Source: Aphodovivens avicola (GTDB taxonomy: Bacteria > Actinomycetota > Coriobacteriia > Coriobacteriales > Eggerthellaceae). From it: a DNA stretch of 48,707 nt. Positions 1 to 8,389 of the stretch are shown here, piece by piece; within the stretch, counting starts at the first letter, position 1, and every line of letters begins with the position of its first letter. The notes beneath the pieces are model-generated. The model was not told where the DNA came from and ran no database searches. It saw only the letters and a list, made by a program, of their open reading frames with translations. A program made the translations under genes and the position numbers. Where the stretch lies: positions 1 through 48,707 of the forward strand of contig DVGW01000043.1 in assembly GCA_018712515.1 (NCBI GenBank). Reading direction: 5' to 3'.

Positions 1-36
1 TTCTCCTTCTCCTTCTCCTTCTCCTTCCCCTTCTCT
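1..36. repeat. TTCTCC hexanucleotide microsatellite
   Basis: The window opens with a perfect run of the hexamer TTCTCC that decays into TTCCCCTTCTCTC. It is cut by the window edge, so its full length is unknown. It is pyrimidine-rich on the plus strand and lies outside any gene I can see. Confidence 0.7.
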
Positions 37-335
37 CTCGAAATCGCGCTGCCGGGCTTTTCACGGCGAATGCCATGTTTTGAGGAGAATGCGACATCGG
101 ATGCGGATTCAGCGAGGTATCCTGCTGCCAAGTAGATATTACCTAAATCGAGAATCGAATTTACCTGCTTGTTTGCTATTCGCTTGTTGCAGCATTCCAA
201 CGCTTTGCGGTGAGTCTGTCGCATTCTGCCAAATAATCGGCATCGAGTTCCGAAAGCCTGGTTGAGAGACGCGCGTCACGCGGTGCGCGCTGCGCTGACG
301 TGGTGCGCGCTGCGCTCACGCGGTGCACGTTGCGC
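37..335. other. Gene-free stretch downstream of cydC
   Basis: About 300 bp lie between the window edge and the cydC stop. The middle part (about 80-250) is clearly richer in A+T than its surroundings and shows no believable coding frame: the short plus-strand reading frame at 80-265 has no ribosome binding site and no recognisable motif. The right end holds a 20-bp tandem repeat, listed separately. I see no convincing terminator. Confidence 0.5.
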
Positions 336-355
336 TCACGCGGTGTGCGGCGTGC
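276..355. repeat. Four tandem copies of a 20-bp repeat running into the cydC stop
   Basis: Units start at 276, 296, 316 and 336 with consensus TCACGCGGTGCGCGCTGCGC. The first three match closely and the fourth diverges in its second half. The TCA that opens the fourth unit is the TGA stop codon of cydC on the minus strand, so the last codons of cydC lie inside the array. Confidence 0.75.
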
Positions 356-2153
356 CGCGGTCGAGCGCGAGCAGGCGGCGGTAGTGCTCGCTGTCGCGCT
401 CGAGGTCGGCGGGGGCTCCGTCAAGCGACACGGCGCCATCGGAGACGAACACCACGCGGTCCATGCACGAGACGCCTTGGAGATGGTGCGTGATGAGGAT
501 GAGCGTGCGGTCGGCGAACACGTCGAGCAGCGTGTCGAGAAGCCCGCGCTCGGTGATCGGATCGAGCGCGGCGAACGGTTCGTCCAGCAGCACGATCGGC
601 GCGCCCTGCAAGAGCACGCGCGCGAGCGCGATGCGATGGCGCTCGCCTCCCGAGAAGCGCATCCCCGCCTCGTCGACCAAGGTGTCCAGCCCCTGCGGCA
701 GGCGATCGAGCAGATCGCCCAGGCCCACGCGGACGAGCGCCTCTCGAACCTCGTCCTCGGTCGCATCGGGCCTGCCGATGCGCAGGTTCTCGAGAAGCGT
801 CGTGTTGAACAGATAGGTGCGCTGCTGGATGACCCCGAGGTAGCGCGCCATGCCGTCGCCGAGCTCGGAGCACGGGACGCCGCCGAGCGTCGCCACGCCC
901 TCCTGCGGCACCAGATCGCCGCGGATGAGCCCCGCAAGGGTGGATTTGCCCGCGCCGCTGCGCCCGAGGACGGCGACCTTCTGGCCGAACGGGATGGCCA
1001 GGTCGAGCCCGCGCAACGTGTCGGCAGAAGCTCCGTCGTAGCGGAAGCGCGCCCCCTCCACGCGGACATCGAGCGGAGCGACCGGCTCCCGGCGCGGGGC
1101 GGCAGGACCCTCATCGGGATCGGGCAGATCGTTGAGGCGCTCGATCGAATCGCGGTAGGCGCCCGCCTCCTGCGCCGCCGGCGACAGGGGCGCGAACACC
1201 TCGATGAGCGGGAAGAAGCCCAAGGCGAAGGCCGCGACCCAGTTGGCGCCGCCGTCGGGAAGGCCGCCGAAGCGGGTTCCCGCCCAAGCCAGCAGCACGA
1301 CGACGATCGCGCCGAACACGAGCTGCAGCGCCAGATCGCGCACGCGGTTGAATCGCTCGATGCGATGCTGCTCGGCGCGCAGCAGGCGCTCGGACTCCTC
1401 ATGCGCCGCGAGGTAGTCCTCGCCGCGCCCGGCGAACACCCAATCCGCCACGCCCAGCACGTTGTCGGAGAGCTGGTCGTACAGCTGCGCCCGCTGCTGT
1501 GTGCGCCGCGCCTCGCGCGCCGCGTTCGCCAGCACGGAGGTCAGGGGCGCGGCGATCGCGGCGAGGCCCGTCAGGATCAGCATCGCGACCCCCAGCCAAA
1601 GCGACAGCACGCCGGTGCACGCCACGAGCGCCAGGTAGAGGATGCTGCCCACCGCCAGCGGGAACAGCGTCCTCAGATACAGGTTCTGGATATGCCCCAC
1701 ATCCTGGGCGAGCAGCCCGAGGACGTCGCCGGTGGAGCGCTTCGAGCGGAACGCCATCGCCTCGCGCTCGGCGGAGCGGTACAGACGCAAGCGCAGCGAG
1801 CTCGTCATGCGCAGAACCCAATCATGGCTCGCCAGGCGTTCGAAGTAGTTGAGGATCGGCTTGCCGACGCCGAACAGGCGCACCAGCCCCAACGGCACGT
1901 TGAGAACGAGGACCGAGACCACGAGCGGCGCGCCGCTGATCAGGTACCCGGAGGTGAACATGAGCGCCGCCGCGAAGACGAACGTCGCGACGCCGAGCGC
2001 CAAAGCGAGCAGGAGCGCGCGGCGGTACTGCTTGAAGAACGGCTTGATCCACGTGTCACGGCGCAGCAACGGCTCGCGGCGCGAGGACGTCCCGCGCGCG
2101 CGTCCGCGCGAGGCGGCCGCGACCGAAGGGGATCCACCAGGTCGTAAGCTCAT
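336..2153 (-). CDS. cydC: Thiol reductant ABC exporter subunit CydC
   Basis: ABC half-transporter of 605 aa that, with CydD, exports cysteine and glutathione across the membrane; in other bacteria this is needed for cytochrome bd assembly. An N-terminal six-helix membrane domain (starting near FFKQYRRALLLALALG) is followed by an ATPase domain with Walker A GRSGAGKST, signature SGGERHRIALAR and Walker B IVLLDEPFAALD. I start it at the ATG at 2153, which overlaps the cydD stop as ATGA; an in-frame ATG at 2285 would run deep into cydD and adds a low-complexity arginine/glycine stretch. The stop lies inside a 20-bp tandem repeat. No cydAB genes are in the window, so the link to cytochrome bd is by family only. 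Confidence 0.88.
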   Translation of the reverse strand: MSLRPGGSPSVAAASRGRARGTSSRREPLLRRDTWIKPFFKQYRRALLLALALGVATFVFAAALMFTSGYLISGAPLVVSVLVLNVPLGLVRLFGVGKPILNYFERLASHDWVLRMTSSLRLRLYRSAEREAMAFRSKRSTGDVLGLLAQDVGHIQNLYLRTLFPLAVGSILYLALVACTGVLSLWLGVAMLILTGLAAIAAPLTSVLANAAREARRTQQRAQLYDQLSDNVLGVADWVFAGRGEDYLAAHEESERLLRAEQHRIERFNRVRDLALQLVFGAIVVVLLAWAGTRFGGLPDGGANWVAAFALGFFPLIEVFAPLSPAAQEAGAYRDSIERLNDLPDPDEGPAAPRREPVAPLDVRVEGARFRYDGASADTLRGLDLAIPFGQKVAVLGRSGAGKSTLAGLIRGDLVPQEGVATLGGVPCSELGDGMARYLGVIQQRTYLFNTTLLENLRIGRPDATEDEVREALVRVGLGDLLDRLPQGLDTLVDEAGMRFSGGERHRIALARVLLQGAPIVLLDEPFAALDPITERGLLDTLLDVFADRTLILITHHLQGVSCMDRVVFVSDGAVSLDGAPADLERDSEHYRRLLALDRGTPHTA

Positions 2154-4195
2154 CGCGCACCTCCCAGCATATGCTCGGCGAGACGCGCCAGCGCGCCTCC
2201 GCGCGAGAGGAGCTCCTCCGGCGCGCCGAACTCCGCCAGACGCCCCCCGTCCACCACCATGACGGCGTCCATGTCGTGAATCCAATGGAGGCGATGGGTC
2301 GCGAAGAACACGAGCCGCCCCTCCATGAGCGGCAGCATCCGCTCTTTGAGCTCGAGCTCCGTCTCGATGTCGAGATGCGCCGTCGGCTCGTCGAAGATCA
2401 GGATGCGGCGCTGCGGATCGAGGAACGCGCGCGCCAAGGCGATGCGCTGCGCCTGCCCGCCGGACAGCGCCCGGGCGCCCTCGCCGATCGGCGTGTCGAG
2501 CCCCTGCGGCAGCTGCCGCACCAGCTCACCGAGCCCCATCGCCTCCACCGCGCCCTCGATCGCCGCGTCGTCGGCGTCCGGCCGGTAGAACGCGATGTTC
2601 TCGCGCAGCGTCGCATGGAAGATGTACGGATCCTGCGGAATGTAGACGACCTGCCGCCGCCACGCATCGGATGCGAGGTCGAACGCGCGGGGCTCCTCCC
2701 CCTCCCAAGAAGAGAGGAATCCGCCTTCCGGAGGCTCCGCGAACCCGCCGAGCAGGTTCGCCAGCGTGCTCTTCCCCGACCCGCTCATCCCGACGATCGC
2801 GACCTTGGAGAACCCCCGCACCGAGAACGAAACCCCGGAAAGCGCCCGATGGTCAACATAGTCGAACGCCACATCGCGCGCTTCGAGCACAGAAGCGCGA
2901 GACCAGACAGGAAGGCTGTCGACATCCATGTCGTTCGTAACGTCAGCGAGGGCTTCTCCGGTGCCGCGAATCGCGGGGATGGCGGAGACGAAGCGTACTT
3001 CGGTACGTGAGCCTCCGTCATCGCCGCGAGGCGCGGTGCCGGAGAAGGCCGCAGCGTCGGCAGGTTCCGCCGGCTGGCAAGCCGACGGAACGAGCGGAGC
3101 GACCGTCTGCACACCATCTATATATTCATCTGATTGCAGCAGCGAAGCGCACGAAGCCGAAGGCTGAGCAGCGGAGCGTCGCGTCGCGGAGCCCTCGGAC
3201 GGCTCGCCGCTCGGCCCCGCCGGCCGCAAGGCCGGCGCATCCAGCGCATCCGACGGCGCATCCGCAACCCGCAGCAGAGCCGCAAGCGCCGTCTTCCCGT
3301 CCAGCGACGCGTGGTAGTCCGACGCGTACTCGCGGATCGGCTTGAAGTACTCGGGCACGAGGATGAGCATCAGCAGCGCAGGGAAGAACGCGATCGATCC
3401 GTCAACAAGGCGGAATCCGAGCATGATCGCCACCGCCGCCACCGAGAACGTCGCGAACAGATCCAGCACCGCGCCGGAAAGGATCGCCGTGCGCAGCGTC
3501 TTCATCGTCGCGGTGCGCAGCCGCTCGCTCGCTACGAACACGCTTTCGCCCTGCGCCGCACCGCGCCCGAACAGCTTGAGCGTGTCGATGCCGCGAAGCG
3601 TGTCGACGAAGTGGTTCGCCAGCCGGTTGAACTCGTCGTGCTGCTTGTCGGCCTCCGCCTTGGCGGTCTTGCCCAGCAGCACCATGTAGAAGATGATGAA
3701 CGGGAACACGATCAGCATGATCAGCCCCGACACCCAGTCGAAGGGGAACGCGAACGCGAGCAGGACGAGCGGCACGATCACGACGCCGGCGATCTTGGGA
3801 AGCACGAGCCGCAGGTAGTTCTCGACCTGCTCGGCACCCTCCAGGGCCAGCGTGACGGCGTTGCCCGTGCCCAGCGCACCGACGAACAACGGGCCTTCGG
3901 CGAACACGCGCCCCAGCATGCCGGAGCGCAGCTCCGCCACGCGATCGCCCGCGTAGCGCTCGAGCATCCCGTCTTGGAAAAACGCGACAGCCTGGCGCGA
4001 CATGAAGCAGGCGAAGAAGCCGGCGAGCGCGAACGCGGCGTCGGCGACGGAGCTGCCCGCGCGCAGCAGGTCGACGGCGGTGGCGAGCGCCCACGCTTGG
4101 CCCACGATCACCGCCGCCTTCAGAAGCGTCAGCAGGCAGAGCGCGCCGAGCATGCGGCGGGCGCCGGGCAGCGCGAACAGGTTCTTGTCGAGCAC
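2150..4195 (-). CDS. cydD: Thiol reductant ABC exporter subunit CydD, with an unusual linker insertion
   Basis: Partner of CydC, 681 aa against a usual 550-590. The membrane domain comes first, and the ATPase domain carries Walker A GMSGSGKST, signature LSGGQAQRIALAR and Walker B ILIFDEPTAHLD. The excess length is an insertion of roughly 120 residues (about 316-435), low in hydrophobics, between the membrane and ATPase domains. It contains the peptide LLQSDEYIDGVQTVAP, which recurs almost unchanged in the DUF1385 protein. The start is the GTG at 4195: it has AGGAGG six bases upstream and gives an N-terminus typical of CydD (LDKNLFALPGARR). An upstream in-frame ATG at 4279 lacks a ribosome binding site. 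Translationally coupled to cydC. Confidence 0.85.
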   Translation of the reverse strand: MLDKNLFALPGARRMLGALCLLTLLKAAVIVGQAWALATAVDLLRAGSSVADAAFALAGFFACFMSRQAVAFFQDGMLERYAGDRVAELRSGMLGRVFAEGPLFVGALGTGNAVTLALEGAEQVENYLRLVLPKIAGVVIVPLVLLAFAFPFDWVSGLIMLIVFPFIIFYMVLLGKTAKAEADKQHDEFNRLANHFVDTLRGIDTLKLFGRGAAQGESVFVASERLRTATMKTLRTAILSGAVLDLFATFSVAAVAIMLGFRLVDGSIAFFPALLMLILVPEYFKPIREYASDYHASLDGKTALAALLRVADAPSDALDAPALRPAGPSGEPSEGSATRRSAAQPSASCASLLQSDEYIDGVQTVAPLVPSACQPAEPADAAAFSGTAPRGDDGGSRTEVRFVSAIPAIRGTGEALADVTNDMDVDSLPVWSRASVLEARDVAFDYVDHRALSGVSFSVRGFSKVAIVGMSGSGKSTLANLLGGFAEPPEGGFLSSWEGEEPRAFDLASDAWRRQVVYIPQDPYIFHATLRENIAFYRPDADDAAIEGAVEAMGLGELVRQLPQGLDTPIGEGARALSGGQAQRIALARAFLDPQRRILIFDEPTAHLDIETELELKERMLPLMEGRLVFFATHRLHWIHDMDAVMVVDGGRLAEFGAPEELLSRGGALARLAEHMLGGAR
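3096..3190 (-). repeat. In-frame dispersed element, copy A (inside cydD)
   Basis: This 95-bp stretch matches 6057-6157 in the DUF1385 gene at nearly every base except a central hairpin and a few substitutions. Both copies are read in the same frame on the minus strand and encode TRRSAAQ...LLQSDExIDGVQTVAP. The hairpin here is AGCC-GAA-GGCT (3155-3165). On either side lie GC-rich hairpins (3064-3091 with 12-bp arms and one mismatch; near 3217-3236 GCCGGCC-GCAA-GGCCGGC) that look like decayed counterparts of the perfect inverted repeat around copy B. Confidence 0.8.
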
Positions 4196-4503
4196 GGGCC
4201 GCCTCCTCCCCTTCCGCACGCGCAAGGCGCCGCCGATCCGTGAAAGGAGCGCCCGGCGAAGGCGCCCCGTAATTGCCATCTGTATAATAGCATTTATGAA
4301 ACGGAGTTCCCGTGGGTTTTCCGTCCGCACTATCTGTGCGCCTCGCGGACGTTTCGTGAAGCGCCGCGGCTTCGGTTAGGCTAAAGGCAAGGCGGGCCGT
4401 CGGGAACCGATCCGACGAACGCTTCACGCATGCACCTGAAACGCACCAGACATGCCGCATCAACGCAGCAACGGCGGACCGCCGTCTGACGAAGGGACGT
4501 GCC
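4196..4503. other. Divergent intergenic region cydD / small membrane protein
   Basis: About 300 bp separate cydD (minus) from the plus-strand gene at 4504. A TATTAT/TATACA-like -10 on the minus strand lies at about 4280-4291, upstream of cydD. I could not place a matching -35 element with confidence. AGGAGG at 4202-4207 (minus) is the cydD ribosome binding site and decides its GTG start. No other gene is evident. Confidence 0.4.
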
Positions 4504-4974
4504 ATGGGAAAGATCATCAAGCTGTTCGTGGGGCTCATCGTCCTCATGATCGCAGGCATCATCGGCGTCACCGCGCTCTCGAGCAACGACGGCGTCATCG
4601 GGGATATCGCAAGCGACGCCAGAAACGCCGCCGTCAACGTCGCGCTCGACGCCAGCGGCGCGAAGAACCGCGTCCAGGACGCGCTCGAATCCCACGTCAA
4701 CGAGATCTCCGCCGCAACCGGGCTCTCCACGGCCGAGGTGCAGCGGGGCATCGACAACCTGGCCGTCCAGGAATGGCAGGTGACCGACCTGCCCGACGAC
4801 GCCCAGGCCGCCAGCACCTTCGACGGATCCGCCGCGGGCATCGACGGCACGCTCACCACCTACGCCGACCCGTCGTACGTCTCCGTCAACGCCTATGGCC
4901 AGGACCTCACGCTCTCGGTTCCCGAAAGCGCCCAGCCGTACCTGGGGTATCTCGGCTATCTGAGCCGCCTGTAG
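4504..4974 (+). CDS. Hypothetical membrane-anchored protein
   Basis: I do not recognise this 156-aa protein. Residues 5-25 (IKLFVGLIVLMIAGIIGVTA) form one hydrophobic segment suited to a signal anchor, followed by about 130 polar, acidic residues that would lie outside the membrane. There are no cysteines and no catalytic motif I can name. GAAGGGA precedes the ATG. It stands alone between the divergent cydDC operon and a convergent DUF1385-thyX pair, so context gives no function. A 71-nt REP palindrome follows its stop by about 40 bp. Confidence 0.7.
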   Translation: MGKIIKLFVGLIVLMIAGIIGVTALSSNDGVIGDIASDARNAAVNVALDASGAKNRVQDALESHVNEISAATGLSTAEVQRGIDNLAVQEWQVTDLPDDAQAASTFDGSAAGIDGTLTTYADPSYVSVNAYGQDLTLSVPESAQPYLGYLGYLSRL

Positions 4975-5013
4975 TAGCCCGCCGCACGCCCCGCACGGAC
5001 GGATGGAATTCCG

Positions 5014-5084
5014 CAGCGTGACAGGGGACGTTCCTTCTGTCACATTTGGATAATGTGACAGAAGGAACGTCCCCTGTCACGCTG
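5014..5084. repeat. REP doublet: 71-nt near-perfect palindrome between convergent genes
   Basis: Arms 5014-5043 and 5055-5084 are perfect 30-bp inverted copies around the 11-nt loop ATTTGGATAAT. Each arm holds the 26-bp REP unit (GTGACAG...CTGTCAC), itself an imperfect hairpin. The same unit occurs at 11387, 12379 and 13400. The transcript would fold into a very stable stem in either direction, so it may also act as a bidirectional terminator between the gene at 4504 and DUF1385. Confidence 0.85.
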
Positions 5085-5110
5085 GATACTGCGGATGTGC
5101 CTCGGCTCCG

Positions 5111-6544
5111 CTACGCGGTCACGGAGCGCGCCGCCTCAGCCTCCTCGCGGTCGAGCACGCGCTGCATGGCGACGATGGCGCACTCCAGCATGCCGTCGTC
5201 GGGTTCTTTGGTGGTGAGGCGCTGCATCTGCATGCCCGGCCACAAAACCACCTTGACCAGCGGGTTTTCCGGATGGCTGCCCGCCCATTTGACTGTGATC
5301 TCGTAGGAGATGCCCGCGATCACCGGCAGGAACAGGATGCGCACGAAGATGACGAGCGCCAGCTTGGGAACGCCGTCGGGCACGCCCCAGGCGCCGATGA
5401 ACGCGTCGAGCGGGATGGCGGTGTACACGAAGATCGCGATGATCATCACCATGATGAGGAACGCCGTGCCGCAACGCACATGCAGGCGCGGGAAGCTGCG
5501 AGCGTTGTCGGGCGTGAGCGGCATGCCGTGCTCGTAGCAGTGGATCGTCTTATGCTCGGCGCCGTGGTAGCTGAACATACGCTTGATCTCCTCCATCCGG
5601 CCGATCAGCCAGATGTAGAAGATGAACACGAGCACGCGCAGGATGCCGTCGAAGATGTTCCACAGCACCGGGTTGGAGTCGTATTCGCCCACCACCAGGT
5701 TGGTGATGAACGCCGGCGCCACGATGAACAGCACCACGCCGAGCACAAGCCCCAGCACCATCGAGACGGCCATCTCCTTCTTCCCGAACCCCTCGTCGGA
5801 AGACCCCTCTTCCCCGACGGGCTCCGCAGGCACGTCCCGAACGCTCCCCGTCGCTGTCTCCGGCTCGGGCTCGCAGACAACCTCCAACGCCCGCTGCGCC
5901 CCCAGCGCATCGATCATCTCATCCGGATTCCCAAAGTCATCCTTCCAGGAGAACTTCTTCTCCTCCCCGCCCGGAGACGCGGCTCCCTCCGATTGGAAGG
6001 AGAACGCAGAGACGTCGGCCTCGGAAGACGCAGCGGCCCTTTCGGGCGCGGATGCTGGAGCGACCGTCTGCACACCATCTATTGCTTCATCTGATTGCAG
6101 CAGCGCAGCGCACGAAGGATCCGAAGGATCCTGAGCAGCGGAGCGTCGCGTCACGGAAGCATCCGCGCCCGAAAGGGCCGCGGACGACCCGGAACCGTCT
6201 CCCGACCCCTCATCCCCCTCGTCCGCAAACGCATGCATGGCAGCGATCTCCAGGGCCTTGTACCCCAGCATCAGCGACTCCACGAACGCACGGCACCCGC
6301 GGACGACGGGCCAGTGCACCCAGCCGTTCTTGGCGCGTCCGCTGGCAAGGTCGTGCTCCTCGACGTACATGCCGCCGTCGGGTTCGCGGACCGCGACGGC
6401 CCAGTTGAACTTGCCGCGCATCATCACGCCCTCGATGAGCGCCTGGCCGCCGACATGCGTCTTGCGCGGACCGTCCTCGGCGAACGCGCGGGCGGTCTCG
6501 CTTCTCTTGCGCGCCGTCGGTTCGGCGGTGCTTTCCTGCGCCAC
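5111..6544 (-). CDS. DUF1385 family membrane protein (YqhQ-like)
   Basis: Integral membrane protein of 477 aa from the DUF1385 family, whose biochemical role is unknown; it has been proposed to be metal-dependent. The family hallmarks GGQALIEGVMMRG (residues 32-44) and YHGAEHKTIHCYE are present, followed by several hydrophobic helices. Relatives are usually about 300 aa. The extra length is a disordered, acidic/alanine-rich stretch at about residues 95-230 that contains a repeat element shared with cydD. The start is a GTG one base after the thyX stop, preceded by GAGGGA, so the two genes are probably co-transcribed. Confidence 0.85.
   Translation of the reverse strand: MAQESTAEPTARKRSETARAFAEDGPRKTHVGGQALIEGVMMRGKFNWAVAVREPDGGMYVEEHDLASGRAKNGWVHWPVVRGCRAFVESLMLGYKALEIAAMHAFADEGDEGSGDGSGSSAALSGADASVTRRSAAQDPSDPSCAALLQSDEAIDGVQTVAPASAPERAAASSEADVSAFSFQSEGAASPGGEEKKFSWKDDFGNPDEMIDALGAQRALEVVCEPEPETATGSVRDVPAEPVGEEGSSDEGFGKKEMAVSMVLGLVLGVVLFIVAPAFITNLVVGEYDSNPVLWNIFDGILRVLVFIFYIWLIGRMEEIKRMFSYHGAEHKTIHCYEHGMPLTPDNARSFPRLHVRCGTAFLIMVMIIAIFVYTAIPLDAFIGAWGVPDGVPKLALVIFVRILFLPVIAGISYEITVKWAGSHPENPLVKVVLWPGMQMQRLTTKEPDDGMLECAIVAMQRVLDREEAEAARSVTA
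6033..6181 (-). repeat. In-frame dispersed element, copy B, with perfect 24-bp inverted ends (inside DUF1385 gene)
   Basis: The core 6057-6157 (101 bp) matches copy A in cydD. It is bounded by a perfect 24-bp inverted repeat, 6033-6056 and 6158-6181. A central hairpin AGGATCC-GAA-GGATCCT (6116-6132) sits where copy A has AGCC-GAA-GGCT: the stem grew by 3 bp on both sides, so pairing and reading frame are both kept. The whole unit is open on the minus strand and encodes AALSGADASVTRRSAAQ... through ...GVQTVAPASAPERAAA. Confidence 0.85.
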
Positions 6545-6545
6545 G

Positions 6546-7226
6546 CTAGTCCCTCGTCACGCGCGGATACGGGTTGCCGCAGCACATCTTGCCCTCGGGG
6601 CAGGCGCCGCGCACGCATCCCGCGCCGGCGTCGGCGAAGATGAACGGCGCCGTGGGACGGGCGAGCTCGAGCATGCGGTGCGCGAGGTCGCGGATCTCCC
6701 ATTGGGCGCGGTTGCAGCAACGCAGGCTGAAGAAGTGCAGCAGCTCGCGGACGTTCATGGTGATGACGATCTTGCTCTCGCACGCATTGGGCAGCAGGTA
6801 GCGTGCGTCCTCGGCGGGGATGCCCGCGTCGAGCAGCTTCTGGTAGGCGGCCTCGCAGGCGGCGATGGCCTCGTCGAACACCGCCTCGGTCTCGGGGTTC
6901 GCGGCGACGGTCTCGGGCTTCACCACCGAGATGCCGTTTTTGAACTTCACGTAGCGCTGGCTTTGCTGGTTGTAGCTCGCCAGGCGGTGGCGCACCAGCT
7001 GGTGGGTGAGCGCACGCGACACGCCGTCGACGGCGAACGTGTAGCTGGCGTGCTCGAGCGTGGAGAAGTGCCCCGACGCCATGATGGTGGTCAGGACGCT
7101 TTTGACGCGCTCCTCGGGCATGGTCTCCATCAGCTCGGAGGCGCCCACCGGCGCATAGCACAGGCGCGCGGCCGTGGCGATGGCGCGCTCGGGATCGGGG
7201 GTGTGGTACAGCAGCTCGACTTGCAT
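6546..7226 (-). CDS. thyX: FAD-dependent thymidylate synthase ThyX
   Basis: Makes dTMP from dUMP using methylenetetrahydrofolate, with FAD and NAD(P)H as reductant; 226 aa, normal for the family. The ThyX signature RHRxxSxNxxSxR appears as RHRLASYNQQSQR (residues 79-91). The C-terminus carries a cysteine cluster (CVRGACPEGKMCCG) that I recall from ThyX of some anaerobes and whose role is unclear. I start it at the ATG at 7226 with AGGAGC upstream; the longer in-frame start at 7391 would overlap the divergent methyltransferase. It is followed one base later by the DUF1385 gene. Confidence 0.95.
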   Translation of the reverse strand: MQVELLYHTPDPERAIATAARLCYAPVGASELMETMPEERVKSVLTTIMASGHFSTLEHASYTFAVDGVSRALTHQLVRHRLASYNQQSQRYVKFKNGISVVKPETVAANPETEAVFDEAIAACEAAYQKLLDAGIPAEDARYLLPNACESKIVITMNVRELLHFFSLRCCNRAQWEIRDLAHRMLELARPTAPFIFADAGAGCVRGACPEGKMCCGNPYPRVTRD

Positions 7227-7342
7227 GGCAGATTGCTCCTCATCTGAAAATATGATTCGCGCGCAAGGATGATACCTCGCGTCGGTTTCCGGTACGCTAG
7301 TATGATACGCAATCGTAGGAAACGCGCGCAGGGAGTTCAACC

Positions 7343-8389
7343 ATGAGCGAAAACTTAACATCGACCGCCGCAGCCCGTGCCGTCCAGGCAACGCTGCACG
7401 GCTCCGACGCGATCGCCTTCCCGAAAGCGGGCGGAGCGTTCTCCCCCCTCCTGACCACGTACGACTGGAACGAGGAGTGGAAAGCGCTGCAACGCTCGCG
7501 CAAGGCGGCGGACGACGCCTCCTATTGGGACAAGCGCTCCGCGACGTTCGGCACCAAAGACGCGCCGAGCCCCTACGTCGACCGTTTCCTGGAGCTTGCG
7601 GGCATCCGCCCCGGCGAGACCGTGTTCGACATGGGCTGCGGCACCGGCGCGCTCACCGTGCCGCTCGCGCGCGCGGGGCATCGCGTGATCGCCGCCGATT
7701 TCTCCGGCGGGATGCTGGGCGTGACGCGCGGGCTGCTGGATGACGCGGGCATCGCGCAGGGAAACGGGGAGGCGCCGCGCGACGTCGCGGAGGAAGGCGC
7801 CGGATACGTCCGACTCGTGCAGATGAGCTGGGAAGACGATTGGGCGGCCCACGGCATCGGAAGCGACTGCGTCGACGTGGCGCTCGCCTCGCGGTCGATC
7901 GCCACCGCCGACATGCGCGACTCCCTGCTGCGTCTGACCGACGTCGCCCGCCGGCGCGTGTGCGTCACGCTGTCGACCGGATCGTCCCCGCGCTCCGACG
8001 ACGCGCTGCTGGCCGATCTCGGACTCGTGGGGCGCGCGGGCCGCGACTACCTCTACGCGTTCAACATCCTGGCGAACGAGGGGCTCTCCCCCGAGGTGTC
8101 CTACATCCAAAGCGCGCGCGACGACACGTTCGAGACCTGGGACGACGCCTGGGAAAGCTTCACGCGCATGGTCGACGGCGCGCTTCGCTTCGCGCCCGAC
8201 GGGACGGCGGGCGCAGCGGAGGAGGCCGAGCGCGCCGCGGCGCACGAGCGCCTGCGCGCATGGCTGGACGACAACCTCATCCCCAACCCCGACGCCGGCA
8301 AACCCGACCGCAAGGGCGTTCCGCAAGGGAAGCTGAAAACCACGCGCCCCCGCATCATCAGCTGGGCCTTCATCGCCTGGGGAAAGTAG
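7343..8389 (+). CDS. Class I SAM-dependent methyltransferase, substrate unknown
   Basis: A 348-aa protein with a Rossmann-fold methyltransferase core: motif I is VFDMGCGTGALTVPLA (94-109) and the following acidic strand end is VIAADFSGGML. An N-terminal region of about 90 residues and a C-terminal region of about 120 residues flank the core and may recognise the substrate. Similar proteins next to metal or corrinoid genes exist, but nothing here shows the substrate. Preceded by AGGGAG; divergent from thyX with a 116-bp gap. Confidence 0.8.
   Translation: MSENLTSTAAARAVQATLHGSDAIAFPKAGGAFSPLLTTYDWNEEWKALQRSRKAADDASYWDKRSATFGTKDAPSPYVDRFLELAGIRPGETVFDMGCGTGALTVPLARAGHRVIAADFSGGMLGVTRGLLDDAGIAQGNGEAPRDVAEEGAGYVRLVQMSWEDDWAAHGIGSDCVDVALASRSIATADMRDSLLRLTDVARRRVCVTLSTGSSPRSDDALLADLGLVGRAGRDYLYAFNILANEGLSPEVSYIQSARDDTFETWDDAWESFTRMVDGALRFAPDGTAGAAEEAERAAAHERLRAWLDDNLIPNPDAGKPDRKGVPQGKLKTTRPRIISWAFIAWGK

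Noticed and set aside
176..1402. Long open frames overlapping cydC and cydD on both strands
   Set aside because: They are arginine- and alanine-rich shadows of GC-rich coding sequence without ribosome binding sites or motifs; cydC and cydD account for the region.
2150..4195. CydD insertion as a sequencing frameshift or gene fusion
   Set aside because: Frame is continuous, the ATPase domain is intact after it, and the same peptide recurs in DUF1385.
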